DNA of 64,000 bases, from the NCBI GenBank assembly GCA_043808325.1, contig JAZDEY010000035.1, forward strand, positions 28,116-92,115. Reading direction: 5' to 3'. Shown here in pieces: positions 39,040 through 47,422 of the stretch. How positions within the stretch are numbered: position 1 is the first letter of the stretch; the number at the start of each line of letters is the position of its first letter. Position numbers and translations under genes: made by a program. The notes under the pieces were generated by a model. The model had not been told where the DNA came from. It saw nothing but the letters and a program-made list of their open reading frames with translations, and did no database searches. Source of the stretch: JAZDEY01 sp043808325 [NCBI: Candidatus Eiseniibacteriota bacterium] (GTDB lineage Bacteria > Arandabacterota > Arandabacteria > Arandabacterales).

Positions 39040-40137
39040 TTGGCGAGCGCCACGCATGCGCACTCGATGTCCTTGGTGGGCGTCGTCTGCGTGGCGCTCG
39101 CGTTGTTGCTGTCTTCGTGTAGCTTAATCCGTCCTGCTCACCGTGCAACCCCGCTTGTGGAGGAGGGCGTGCCCCCGCCACGCTACTCAATCGTGTGTAT
39201 TATCCACGGCGATGGGGGCTACCTCTATCATGATACCCGGGGCAATGCGCACAGAGCAGATGAAGAGACTCTCGCGAGAGCCAAAACGGTCGCGGAACGG
39301 AACACGCAAGCAGAGGTGTTCATCTTCCATGAAAGACACCGGCGTCACTTCTTGCTCCTTTTCCCTGTCCGTGACGGAACATTCTATTATTACCGGCACG
39401 GACGGCTCCTCGCCGAGGAATCATACTGGCGCGATCAGGGAGAATCGCGCTTCGATCCCGAAATGAAGCTCTATAACCGCTTCCGCGTGGAAGAATCACC
39501 TGATCTGGTGAGATTGTTCTTGTACTTCGGTCACGAAATCCCTGAATTCGGCGGGGCGGGCTACGATGCGTCGTATAAGAATCGGACGTTCACGGTGGAT
39601 GACCTCGCTGGCGGATTGAAGTGCATCACACGTGATTCCACGAAGGTCGATCTCGTCGTGCTTTCCACATGTTTCAGCGGCACCCCTCGCACCATCGCCG
39701 CGCTTGCTCCGTACGCGCGATACGTCATCGCTTCTCCCGACAATCTTCACCTCTCATACTTCGATCTCAGCCCATTTGAACGATTGGATATCGGTTTGCG
39801 CGAAGGAGATGTGTCTAGGTTTGCAGATAGATTCGCTCAGCATGCGTTCGACAGGCTGACAGAAGATATACAGACGGCGGTCACTGTCGTCGTATACGAT
39901 GTGGATCGCGTTCAGGGATTCTTGAACTCCGTCGACAGTATCTACGACAATGCTTTGACCACATTGAAGGGGAAAACGCCGGCGTCCATTGAGCACTGCG
40001 ATTGCGCCGAAGATCCCGCATACGCGCTGGCAGGGATGAACGAGGGAATAGTGGTGCTCTATCGCCCGCCGCGCTTCGGACCCCTAAAGCACAAAGAGAG
40101 CCATTCCGGATGGGAATGCTGGAGGCTTCTGAAGTAA
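39040..40137 (+). CDS. Lipoprotein with caspase/clostripain-like fold, putative cysteine peptidase
   Basis: Up to 365 residues from a TTG at 39040; an ATG at 39067 is an alternative. The lipoprotein signal ends LLLSSC. The body has the caspase-like order: a beta-strand and GH in LFLYFGHEIPEFGGAGYD (candidate catalytic His, about residue 165), then VDLVVLSTCFSGTPRTIAALAPYARYVIASP in clan-CD style, with the candidate catalytic Cys in LSTCFSG about 40 residues later. C11/clostripain proteins show the same His...Cys spacing and the following LAPYAxYxVAS. A peptidase function is inferred; substrate and activation are unknown. Confidence 0.55.
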   Translation: MASATHAHSMSLVGVVCVALALLLSSCSLIRPAHRATPLVEEGVPPPRYSIVCIIHGDGGYLYHDTRGNAHRADEETLARAKTVAERNTQAEVFIFHERHRRHFLLLFPVRDGTFYYYRHGRLLAEESYWRDQGESRFDPEMKLYNRFRVEESPDLVRLFLYFGHEIPEFGGAGYDASYKNRTFTVDDLAGGLKCITRDSTKVDLVVLSTCFSGTPRTIAALAPYARYVIASPDNLHLSYFDLSPFERLDIGLREGDVSRFADRFAQHAFDRLTEDIQTAVTVVVYDVDRVQGFLNSVDSIYDNALTTLKGKTPASIEHCDCAEDPAYALAGMNEGIVVLYRPPRFGPLKHKESHSGWECWRLLK

Positions 40138-40170
40138 TCCAGCAGCGCTTGACCGATTTCCCAAATTCGA

Positions 40171-40199
40171 TTGACATACCCTCATCTCACCTGTACACT
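40171..40199 (+). promoter_or_regulatory. Sigma70-type promoter of the DUF883 gene
   Basis: A perfect TTGACA (40171-40176), a 17-bp spacer and TACACT (40194-40199) lie 57 bp before the ATG at 40256. Confidence 0.75.
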
Positions 40200-40255
40200 G
40201 GCCCTGTACTCCGAGTATGCAGTTGCGGGCCTGATTCCAACTCAAGGAGGATCAT

Positions 40256-40570
40256 ATGAGCGACAAATTCGACGACAAGCGGATAAACGAGGCTCTTGAC
40301 CTGCTCAACGAAGTTGCCAAGGACAAGAAGGCCGAGCTTCGCGAGATGATTCACGCCAAGTATGGCGACCTGCGCTCAGCCGTGGGCGGGGTTGGCGGCA
40401 AAGTCCAGCACGACGTCACCGCGACGTATCATCAAGGCATGGACAAGGTCAAAGACGTCGCCGGGGCGCTCGATGAGAACGTGCACGAGAACCCCTGGCC
40501 CTATATCGGGGGCGCGGCGCTTGGCTGCTTGATTCTCGGGTACATCATGGGGCGTTCGAAGAGGTCGTAG
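40256..40570 (+). CDS. DUF883 (YqjD/ElaB-type) tail-anchored protein
   Basis: A 104-residue protein. A charged helical N-terminal region is followed by the conserved DENVHENPWPYIGGAALGCLILGYIMGR, seen here as VHENPWPY then GGAALGCLILGYIMGR and a basic end. This is the DUF883 pattern of inner-membrane proteins that bind ribosomes in E. coli during stationary phase. AAGGAGG lies five bases before the ATG. The next gene is a holin-like partner, as in the E. coli yqjD-yqjE order. Confidence 0.88.
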   Translation: MSDKFDDKRINEALDLLNEVAKDKKAELREMIHAKYGDLRSAVGGVGGKVQHDVTATYHQGMDKVKDVAGALDENVHENPWPYIGGAALGCLILGYIMGRSKRS

Positions 40571-40611
40571 ACAGCCTGACCGGCGTCAGTTGAGAACAGG
40601 GGGCGAGCTGC

Positions 40612-40983
40612 GTGATCGGGATACTTTGGAACTTCCTCAAGGGCCGGATTGAATCCTGCTGCTCTACGATGCTCGAGCTGCTTAAGGTCAAAGCGGCAAT
40701 CACCTACCTCAGTATCATCAGAGGTGCGCGACGCTTCGTCATCATGCTTGCGGTGCTCGTGTTCTGCGCCGTCATTCTGGCATGCGGCTTCTTGATTGTC
40801 CCGATCGCGCTGTTGCTCTTCATGCCCTGGGAGCCGCACACGAAGGCCATTGTCGGGATTATCATCGGCGCGGCCTATATACTGGTTCCACTAGTAGTGG
40901 CATCCGTGCTGCTTTCGGAGAAGCGATGGCTTCGGATGTCGCGAGCGGATGAGCTGGTTCGCAGCGTCAAGAATTGGAAGTGA
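40612..40983 (+). CDS. YqjE/holin-like two-helix membrane protein
   Basis: A 123-residue protein starting at a GTG. An amphipathic N-terminal helix (LKGRIESCCSTMLELLKVK) is followed by two transmembrane helices with a short loop (FVIMLAVLVFCAVILACGFL; AIVGIIIGAAYILVPLVVAS) and a basic C-terminus. This matches the YqjE/phage-holin-superfamily-III type encoded next to DUF883 genes. Function unknown. Confidence 0.65.
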   Translation: MIGILWNFLKGRIESCCSTMLELLKVKAAITYLSIIRGARRFVIMLAVLVFCAVILACGFLIVPIALLLFMPWEPHTKAIVGIIIGAAYILVPLVVASVLLSEKRWLRMSRADELVRSVKNWK

Positions 40984-40993
40984 GTCCCGCCCA

Positions 40994-41034
40994 ATATATG
41001 CACCCTTGCATATATAACCCATAGCGCATATATA
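40994..41034. repeat. AT-rich inverted repeat plus third half-site
   Basis: ATATATGCA (40994-41002) and TGCATATAT (41007-41015) form a perfect nine-base inverted repeat around CCCT. A further GCATATATA lies at about 41026-41034. It is in the convergent gap between the holin-like gene and dnaJ and has no U-tract of the kind found in terminators. Confidence 0.7.
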
Positions 41035-41081
41035 GTGGATGGGAGGCAGCTGACCTTGAGTGCTTCCTGATGACCGTAGGT

Positions 41082-41098
41082 GCGGGTCGGAGACCCGC
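41082..41098. terminator. Short GC hairpin between convergent genes
   Basis: GCGGGTC and GACCCGC form a perfect seven-pair stem with loop GGA, five bases past the dnaJ stop. There is no T-run on either side, so intrinsic termination is doubtful. Confidence 0.35.
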
Positions 41099-41103
41099 GA
41101 TTC

Positions 41104-42276
41104 TCAGTGCTTGAGATTGAGGGTTTCGGCGAGCTTCTCAAAGAGCTTCCGAGATTCGGGATCGAGGGTTGAGGGTACCTCGACATTGACTGTCACCATC
41201 TGGTCGCCCGCCTTCCCACCGGCATCGGCGCCGAGGCCCTTAAGCCTGAACGTGGTTCCCGGTTGGGTTCCGGGGGGGATCTTAAGCAGGGCCTTCTTGT
41301 CGTTGACCGTGCGGACCCGGATCTTGGAGCCGAGTACGGCCTGGGCGAGGTTGATCTTCACGTCGCAGTAGATGTTGGCGCCCTTGCGTTTGAAGAAACG
41401 GTCTCCGGCCACGTTGACGGTTATGATTAAATCGCCCGGAGAGCCGCCGGACGCGCCGGGCTGCCCCTGCCCCCGGAGGCGGATCTTGATGCCATCTTCG
41501 ACGCCCTTGGGAATCGTGACCGCAAGGCGCTTCATCGCCGAGATCTGCCCTGAGCCTCCACACTTGGTGCAGGGCTCGGAGACGATCTCGCCGCGCCCGT
41601 AGCAGCGCGGGCACGGACGACTCACAGCGAACTGACCCTGAGGGACCGATATCATACCGCTCCCCCCACACTGTGGACACTTGGTGACCTTAGATCCCGG
41701 TTCGGCCCCGCTACCGTGGCAGCGATCGCACGCGTCATTCTTGGAGATCATAATGACGGTTTTGCCGCCCTTGACGGCGGTCTCAAAGGGGACTTCGGCC
41801 TCGGCGTAGAGATCTTCGCCCGGCTGAGGCCCATAGCGCTCCTGTCGGAATCTCCCGCCCTGATCGAAAATCGAAGAGAAGATGCTCCCAAGATCGCCGA
41901 GCCCGCCGATGTCGTTAAAAGTGTAGGTCTCACCCGCTCCGCCCCCTGCGGCTCCACGGCCGGGGCGGCCGCCACGCCCGCCGCCTCGCGCGAACTGGCC
42001 CAAGAGGTCGTTCATGTCGAAGCCCTGGTAAGAGCCTCCGCCCCCATGGCCCGAGCGCGCGAACTGGCGCATATCGTCGTATTGCTTGCGCTTGCCCGGG
42101 TCGCTAAGGATCTCGTGGGCCTCGTTTATCTCTTTGAATTTCTCGGTGGTCTTGGCATCCCCAGGATTGGAGTCAGGATGAAACTTCTTGGCGAGCCTGC
42201 GGTAGGCTTTCTTGATCTCTTCCTTGGTTGCGCTCTCGCCGACACCGAGTATCTGGTAGTAATCCTTCTGCGCCAT
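41104..42276 (-). CDS. dnaJ: Chaperone DnaJ (type I)
   Basis: The ATG at 42276 with GAGG upstream gives 390 residues. The J domain (about 1-70) contains HPD ([11 protein letters not shown]). A Gly-rich linker, four zinc repeats ([32 protein letters not shown]) and two C-terminal beta-domains with substrate grooves follow. It activates DnaK and binds unfolded protein. No dnaK or grpE is in the window, so here dnaJ stands alone next to gyrA, facing away from it. Confidence 0.97.
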   Translation of the reverse strand: MAQKDYYQILGVGESATKEEIKKAYRRLAKKFHPDSNPGDAKTTEKFKEINEAHEILSDPGKRKQYDDMRQFARSGHGGGGSYQGFDMNDLLGQFARGGGRGGRPGRGAAGGGAGETYTFNDIGGLGDLGSIFSSIFDQGGRFRQERYGPQPGEDLYAEAEVPFETAVKGGKTVIMISKNDACDRCHGSGAEPGSKVTKCPQCGGSGMISVPQGQFAVSRPCPRCYGRGEIVSEPCTKCGGSGQISAMKRLAVTIPKGVEDGIKIRLRGQGQPGASGGSPGDLIITVNVAGDRFFKRKGANIYCDVKINLAQAVLGSKIRVRTVNDKKALLKIPPGTQPGTTFRLKGLGADAGGKAGDQMVTVNVEVPSTLDPESRKLFEKLAETLNLKH

Positions 42277-42416
42277 CTCAAGCACCTCGCAATTGGAGTA
42301 TAAAAGGAGATCTGGTGGAAGTCAAATACGTGGCCCTCGAGGCGCATGGCCGTGGGGCCGTATGTTTACTGGTCCGCAAGCCGGCGCCGGAGAGCCGCAT
42401 CACCCCCCGTTAAGTG

Positions 42417-42445
42417 TTGACACGACTGGCATCGTGGGGTAGTCT
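42417..42445 (+). promoter_or_regulatory. Probable sigma70-type promoter of gyrA
   Basis: A perfect TTGACA (42417-42422), a 17-bp spacer and TAGTCT (42440-42445) lie about 120 bp before the gyrA ATG. The 290-bp dnaJ-gyrA gap shows no other gene. Confidence 0.6.
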
Positions 42446-42566
42446 TGATTAGATTTAGACCAGTAAAATCAAGCCCCGAGCCTCCATGGTAAACTCAGCG
42501 AAGGTACGTGAGGTTTGGTTAGCGACTTGTCCGGAGTGGCCGGGCAAGCAGTGGTGAGGTAAGAAC

Positions 42567-44999
42567 ATGGCTACAGGACGCGAAAGAATAATCCCGGTCT
42601 ATGTCGAAGACGAGATGAAGAGCTCCTACATAGACTACGCGATGAGCGTGATTGTGTCGCGGGCGCTTCCCGATGCCCGCGATGGCCTCAAGCCCTCGCA
42701 GCGACGAATCCTGGTTGCGATGAACGATCTCAATCTCTCTCCCGGCGCGCAGCCCAGGAAGTGTGCCAAGATCTGCGGCGACACCTCGGGCAACTACCAT
42801 CCCCACGGGGAGCAGGTGATATACCCCACACTGGTGAGGCTTGCGCAGGAATTCAACATGCGCTATCCGCTGATCGAAGGCCAGGGCAACTTCGGCTCCG
42901 TTGATGGCGACCCCCCAGCGGCAATGAGGTACACCGAGGCAAGGATGGCGGGGCCTGCGATGGAGATGCTGGCGGATCTTGAGAAGAACACGGTCAACTT
43001 CGTCTCGAACTACGACGAGACGCGCGAGATGCCCACGGTGCTTCCCGGCAAGTTCCCCAACCTTCTCTGCAACGGCTCATCGGGGATCGCGGTCGGGATG
43101 GCCACCAACATCCCGCCCCAAAATCTGAGTGAAGTGGTGGACGGCGTGGTCGCCCTCATAGATAATCCGGAGATCACCAACGAGGAGCTGCACGAGCATA
43201 TCAAGGGCCCCGACTTCCCCACGGGCGGCATAATCTATGGGCGGCAGGGCATCAGGGACGCCTATGTGACGGGCCGGGGGCTGTTGACGGTCCGGGCGCG
43301 TGCCTTCCTTGAGACCACCAAGGCCGGTAAGGAACGAATCATCATCACCGAGATCCCTTACGCGGTGAACAAGGCCGCTCTTATCGAACGCGTCGCGGAG
43401 ATGGTGCGCGACGGCAAAATCGAGGGCATATCGGACCTCAGAGACGAGTCCGACCGTGAAGGCATGCGGATCGTGATTGAACTCAAGCGCGATGCCCAGT
43501 CCGCGATCGTCCTGAACCAGCTCTACAAGCACACGCCGATGCAGACCACCTTCGGGGTGATCATGCTTGCACTGGTTGGGGTGGAGCCCCGGACGCTCAC
43601 GATCAAGGGGCTCCTGCAGGAGTACCTGAGCTTCAGGCATGAGGTGATCCTCAGGCGGACTCGCTTCGATCTCGAAGCTGCCGAGAAACGCGCCCACATC
43701 CTCGAAGGCTACAAAATCGCGCTCTCCAACATAGATGCCGTGATCGAGCTCATTAAGAAGTCGCCCACGGTGGAAGCAGCGCGCGATGCCTTGATGCGGC
43801 GTTTCAAACTCTCGGAGATCCAGACCAACGCGATCCTCAATATCACGCTCCAGCGGCTCACGGGACTTGAACGCAAGAAGATCGACGACGAGTACCTTGA
43901 GGTGATCAAAAGGATCGAACATTACAAGGCGATTCTGGCAAGTCTCGCGATGCAGATGGGCATCATCAAGGAGGAACTCCGCGAACTGAAGGAGAAATAC
44001 GGGGGCCCGAGGCGGACGGAAATCGTCGATGCGGTCGCCGATTTCGACGTGGAGGACCTTATCGCCGAAGAAGACATGGTAATCGCGATCTCGCACGGCG
44101 GCTACATCAAGCGCACACCCGTAACCCTCTACCGCCGCCAGCACCGGGGTGGCAAGGGTATGGTGGGCATGGAGACCAAGGAGGAGGATTTCGTCGAGCA
44201 CCTCTTTGTGGCCTCGACTCACGATCACATCCTCTTCTTCACCAATAACGGCAAGTGTTACTGGAAGAAGGTTCACGAGCTGCCCGAGGCCGGCCGTTAC
44301 TCCAAGGGCAAGGCAATCGCCAATCTCCTGGACCTGGAGAAGGAAGAACGCATTACGGCCTTTGTCTCGACCAAGGATTTCTCGCCGGACCGCTACCTGA
44401 TGATGGCAACCCGGCAAGGCGTGCTCAAGAAGACCGAGCTCTCAGCCTTCTCGCATCCCAGGAAGGGCGGCATCATCGCGATCAGTCTGGATGAGGGCGA
44501 CACCCTGATCGATGCGCGCCTGACCGACGGCACCAACGACATCGTGCTGGCCAAGAGCGGCGGCAAGGCGGTGCGGTTCCACGAACAGGACGTGCGCTCT
44601 ATGGGCCGAGCGGCCCGCGGCGTGAGAGGAGTCACACTCGAAGAGGACGATCACGTCGTGGGAATGGTGGTGATCGCGCGGGAGGGGACCCTGCTTGTGG
44701 TGAGCGAGAACGGCTATGGCAAGCGCTCCCCGATCGCCGAGTACCGCGTGACCCGGCGCGGCGGTAAGGGCATCATCACGCTGCGCTGCACCGAGAAGAT
44801 TGGGAAGCTCGTGGCACTCAAGGAAGTGGTCAACGAAGACGAGTTGATCATCATGTCCCAGCGAGGAGTCGTCATAAGAGTTCCCATCAAGGGAGTCTCG
44901 GTGATTGGGCGCGCGACCCAGGGTGTCCGGATGATCAATCTGGATGAAGGCGACAAGGTCGTGGACGTGGCGCGGGTCGTGCCCGAGGAAGAGGAATAG
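42567..44999 (+). CDS. gyrA: DNA gyrase subunit A
   Basis: An 810-residue protein. The breakage-reunion domain has the catalytic Tyr122 in AAMRYTEAR. The C-terminal beta-pinwheel carries a gyrase-specific GyrA-box variant (RRQHRGGKGMVGM), which marks it as gyrase and not topoisomerase IV. Numbering matches E. coli: the quinolone-site region is HPHGEQVIYP, with Gln at 83 and Pro at 87 where E. coli has Ser and Asp. With GyrB it introduces negative supercoils. It is 12 kb from gyrB, not adjacent as in many origin regions. Confidence 0.97.
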   Translation: MATGRERIIPVYVEDEMKSSYIDYAMSVIVSRALPDARDGLKPSQRRILVAMNDLNLSPGAQPRKCAKICGDTSGNYHPHGEQVIYPTLVRLAQEFNMRYPLIEGQGNFGSVDGDPPAAMRYTEARMAGPAMEMLADLEKNTVNFVSNYDETREMPTVLPGKFPNLLCNGSSGIAVGMATNIPPQNLSEVVDGVVALIDNPEITNEELHEHIKGPDFPTGGIIYGRQGIRDAYVTGRGLLTVRARAFLETTKAGKERIIITEIPYAVNKAALIERVAEMVRDGKIEGISDLRDESDREGMRIVIELKRDAQSAIVLNQLYKHTPMQTTFGVIMLALVGVEPRTLTIKGLLQEYLSFRHEVILRRTRFDLEAAEKRAHILEGYKIALSNIDAVIELIKKSPTVEAARDALMRRFKLSEIQTNAILNITLQRLTGLERKKIDDEYLEVIKRIEHYKAILASLAMQMGIIKEELRELKEKYGGPRRTEIVDAVADFDVEDLIAEEDMVIAISHGGYIKRTPVTLYRRQHRGGKGMVGMETKEEDFVEHLFVASTHDHILFFTNNGKCYWKKVHELPEAGRYSKGKAIANLLDLEKEERITAFVSTKDFSPDRYLMMATRQGVLKKTELSAFSHPRKGGIIAISLDEGDTLIDARLTDGTNDIVLAKSGGKAVRFHEQDVRSMGRAARGVRGVTLEEDDHVVGMVVIAREGTLLVVSENGYGKRSPIAEYRVTRRGGKGIITLRCTEKIGKLVALKEVVNEDELIIMSQRGVVIRVPIKGVSVIGRATQGVRMINLDEGDKVVDVARVVPEEEE

Positions 45000-45033
45000 A
45001 GGGAAGAGGGATAGGAGGAAGAGGGGCGGGCTG

Positions 45034-46167
45034 ATGAAGATTGCCATGATCGGAATAAAGGGCATCCCTGCCACGTGGGGCGGCATGGATAGAATCGTCG
45101 AAGCCATGAGTCTGGAGCTTGTAAGGCGGGGCCACGAGGTTACGGTTTATTGCCGGCCTTACTATGTCCCGCGGGACATGGACGAATACAAAGGCGTCAA
45201 GCTCATCCGCACTCCAACCATAAACACCAAGCACTTGGACTGCCCCGTCCATACTTTCACGTCGGTCGTGGATTGTCTTAGGCGCGACTTTGACATAATT
45301 CACTTTCATTCCGTTCCGCCGGCGATCTTCTGCGGCATCCCAAGACTCTTCGGGAAGAAGACGATTGTTCAGGTCCACGGTGTGGGGTGGACCGATGTGA
45401 CCTGGGGACGGTTCGTTCGGTTCCTCATGAAGGCCTTCGAATACCCCGCCGTATACTGGTCCAACGCGTTTGCCACGGTCTCGGAGCCGGCCGTCGAGTA
45501 CTTCAGAAACACCTACAAGGTCGACGTCAAATACGTGCCTTCCACCACTCGGTTCAATGACCCGAGAGAGCCCGACAAAATCAAGCAGTACGGGCTTGAG
45601 AAAGACGGGTACATATTGTTTGTCGCAAGACTAACGCCACAGAAGGGCCTGCATTATCTCTTGGAAGCCTTCAAAAGAGTGAAGACCGACAAGAAACTGG
45701 TGATAGCCGGTGATGTTGACCCTGGAGACGACTTGGGCGGCTACGTGACCAAACTCAAGGCGATGGCGGATCCGAGGGTGGTCTTTCTGGGGTGGGTTTA
45801 CGGCGACCTGCTTGATGAACTCTATTCAAGCGCCTATCTTTTCGTTCTGCCTTCGGAGACCGAGGGCCTGTCGGTATCCCTGCTTGAGGCGATCAACTTC
45901 GGCTGCGGTGTCTTGGTGAGCGACATCCCGGAAAACCTGGATGCTCTCAGAGAATATGGCTTCTCCTTCAAGAATGCCGACGTTACGGACCTTGCAGGTG
46001 TCATCCAGCATCTGGTCGACCACCCGGAGGAGATTGCGGCCAAGCGGGGCAAAGGCACCGAATATGTGCGGAAGCGCTACGGCGTCAGCCCCGTGGTTGA
46101 CAGTCTGGAGTCCATCTACCGGGAAATGCTTGGGAAGAAGGGATCCAAGATTATGGCAGGGGGGTGA
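45034..46167 (+). CDS. GT4-family glycosyltransferase
   Basis: The ATG at 45034 gives 377 residues; an in-frame upstream extension is antisense-like and overlaps gyrA. The GT-B fold has the N-terminal IGIKGIPATWGGMDRIVEAM loop, DIIHFHSVPPAI and VQVHGVGWTDVTWG, and the C-terminal donor-site LFVARLTPQKGLHYLLEAF and LPSETEGLSVSLLEAINFG, whose E...E (EGLSVSLLEA) is the GT4 EX7E motif. It probably builds an exopolysaccharide or lipopolysaccharide chain; the sugar is unknown. It follows gyrA by 34 bp and overlaps the convergent next gene by 17 bp. Confidence 0.9.
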   Translation: MKIAMIGIKGIPATWGGMDRIVEAMSLELVRRGHEVTVYCRPYYVPRDMDEYKGVKLIRTPTINTKHLDCPVHTFTSVVDCLRRDFDIIHFHSVPPAIFCGIPRLFGKKTIVQVHGVGWTDVTWGRFVRFLMKAFEYPAVYWSNAFATVSEPAVEYFRNTYKVDVKYVPSTTRFNDPREPDKIKQYGLEKDGYILFVARLTPQKGLHYLLEAFKRVKTDKKLVIAGDVDPGDDLGGYVTKLKAMADPRVVFLGWVYGDLLDELYSSAYLFVLPSETEGLSVSLLEAINFGCGVLVSDIPENLDALREYGFSFKNADVTDLAGVIQHLVDHPEEIAAKRGKGTEYVRKRYGVSPVVDSLESIYREMLGKKGSKIMAGG

Positions 46168-47323
46168 GCGATACTTTGATATCGAGACCTCGCCGGCGGG
46201 CTTCCTCAACGATGGTCTTGCCCGGAACCGCAAGCTCTACTGATACCGCTCCGGGCCGAACTTTCCCGCGGGTGGCCAGGATCGCGATGATCGAGGCATG
46301 CCAGCCCGTGAGCCGCTGCATCGCCGTGAAGCCGGTGGCAGGATCATAGTAATCGATGAGTTCCACGACCGCTTCGGTCTCGCGGCCATTCTTCTTGCCG
46401 ATCCCCTTAACCCGCATCACGCAGACATCCCGCACCTCTGGCTTAAAGATCTGCGGTTCAAAGAGCGCGTGGAACATGTCCCGCGGGACCACCGTCTTGC
46501 CATCGACGGCGATAGGTTCGGTTTCCAGCAAACCTAGGTCGGCGAAAGCCTTGAGCTGGGCCCAATGGCCCGGATAGCGCAGGGTCTTGTTTTCAAGACG
46601 CTCAAGTCGGCCTTCAAAGGTCCAGGGCGCTGTCGAGAGCCCGCCTGATGTGACGAAGGCCTCGAGTGTCCCCAGGGGTGGCGGGAAGTCCAGGACCTCG
46701 TAGCCCCCGAAGCAGGGCACTTCGGTGATCTTGCCCCGTCGCAGAAAGTAGGCATGGCCGCAGTACTCGTTAGTGAGCCCCCCGATGTTGAAAGTCATCG
46801 CGTAGTTCCATGGAGGCTCGGGGTTCTGGGGAAGCCCCCCATCCCAGATCAGGACTTCGCGCGGCTCATCAAGCAGGGACATCACGTAGGTTGCCAGCGA
46901 CACATTGAGGCCGGGCCCCATGCCACAATCCGGGACGATCGTAACTCCGGCGCGCCTGGCATCGGCGTCGCGCTCGAGCTGGGCTCGCACGACGCCGGTG
47001 TTGCCGCCGAAATCGCACATGTTGGACTTGATCTCAATCGCAAGATCGGTAAGTGCGGGGTTAAAGGGGAAATGAACGCCGCCGATGAAGGCCTTGACAC
47101 CCTTCAAGATGGTTCTCAGGCGGCCGATATCACCGACGTCCGCGCCGATGCCCCGGGCGACTTTCCGCTTCAAGAGCGCATTCAGCCCCTCGGCGGCTCT
47201 CCGGGCAAGCGCCTCGTCGATATCAAGCAGCAGAATTTCATCGGCATCGCCGAATTTGCCCAAGTCATAAGCGGCAGCGATGCCCTGGCGCCCGGCGCCG
47301 ACTACCGCATACTTGTAACCCAT
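46151..47323 (-). CDS. Saccharopine-dehydrogenase-family oxidoreductase, lysine 6-dehydrogenase-like
   Basis: A 390-residue protein. The Rossmann NAD(P) motif AVVGAGRQGIAAAYDLG (residues 5-21) and MCDFGGNTGVVRAQLE are followed by VTIVPDCGMGPGLNVSL and GGLPQNPEPPWNYA, where the substrate domain starts. These segments match the lysine 6-dehydrogenase branch (oxidative deamination of the lysine epsilon-amino group) better than classical saccharopine dehydrogenase, by memory of Geobacillus LysDH. The exact substrate is uncertain. A stem-loop (GTAGGTC/GACCTAC) lies in the 99-bp gap before the start. Confidence 0.75.
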   Translation of the reverse strand: MGYKYAVVGAGRQGIAAAYDLGKFGDADEILLLDIDEALARRAAEGLNALLKRKVARGIGADVGDIGRLRTILKGVKAFIGGVHFPFNPALTDLAIEIKSNMCDFGGNTGVVRAQLERDADARRAGVTIVPDCGMGPGLNVSLATYVMSLLDEPREVLIWDGGLPQNPEPPWNYAMTFNIGGLTNEYCGHAYFLRRGKITEVPCFGGYEVLDFPPPLGTLEAFVTSGGLSTAPWTFEGRLERLENKTLRYPGHWAQLKAFADLGLLETEPIAVDGKTVVPRDMFHALFEPQIFKPEVRDVCVMRVKGIGKKNGRETEAVVELIDYYDPATGFTAMQRLTGWHASIIAILATRGKVRPGAVSVELAVPGKTIVEEARRRGLDIKVSLTPLP

Positions 47324-47422
47324 AACGATCCGTCCTGGATTTGACCCTTCGGGTGCTACGAAGTAGGTCCCGAGCCATACGCAGACCTACTGCAATGCAG
47401 TTCGAGATTTCAACCGGCCGGA

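Noticed and set aside
43077-44417. A 446-codon leftward open frame
   Set aside because: It is antisense to gyrA, with His/Asp/Leu-biased composition typical of the complementary frame of a GC-rich conserved gene.
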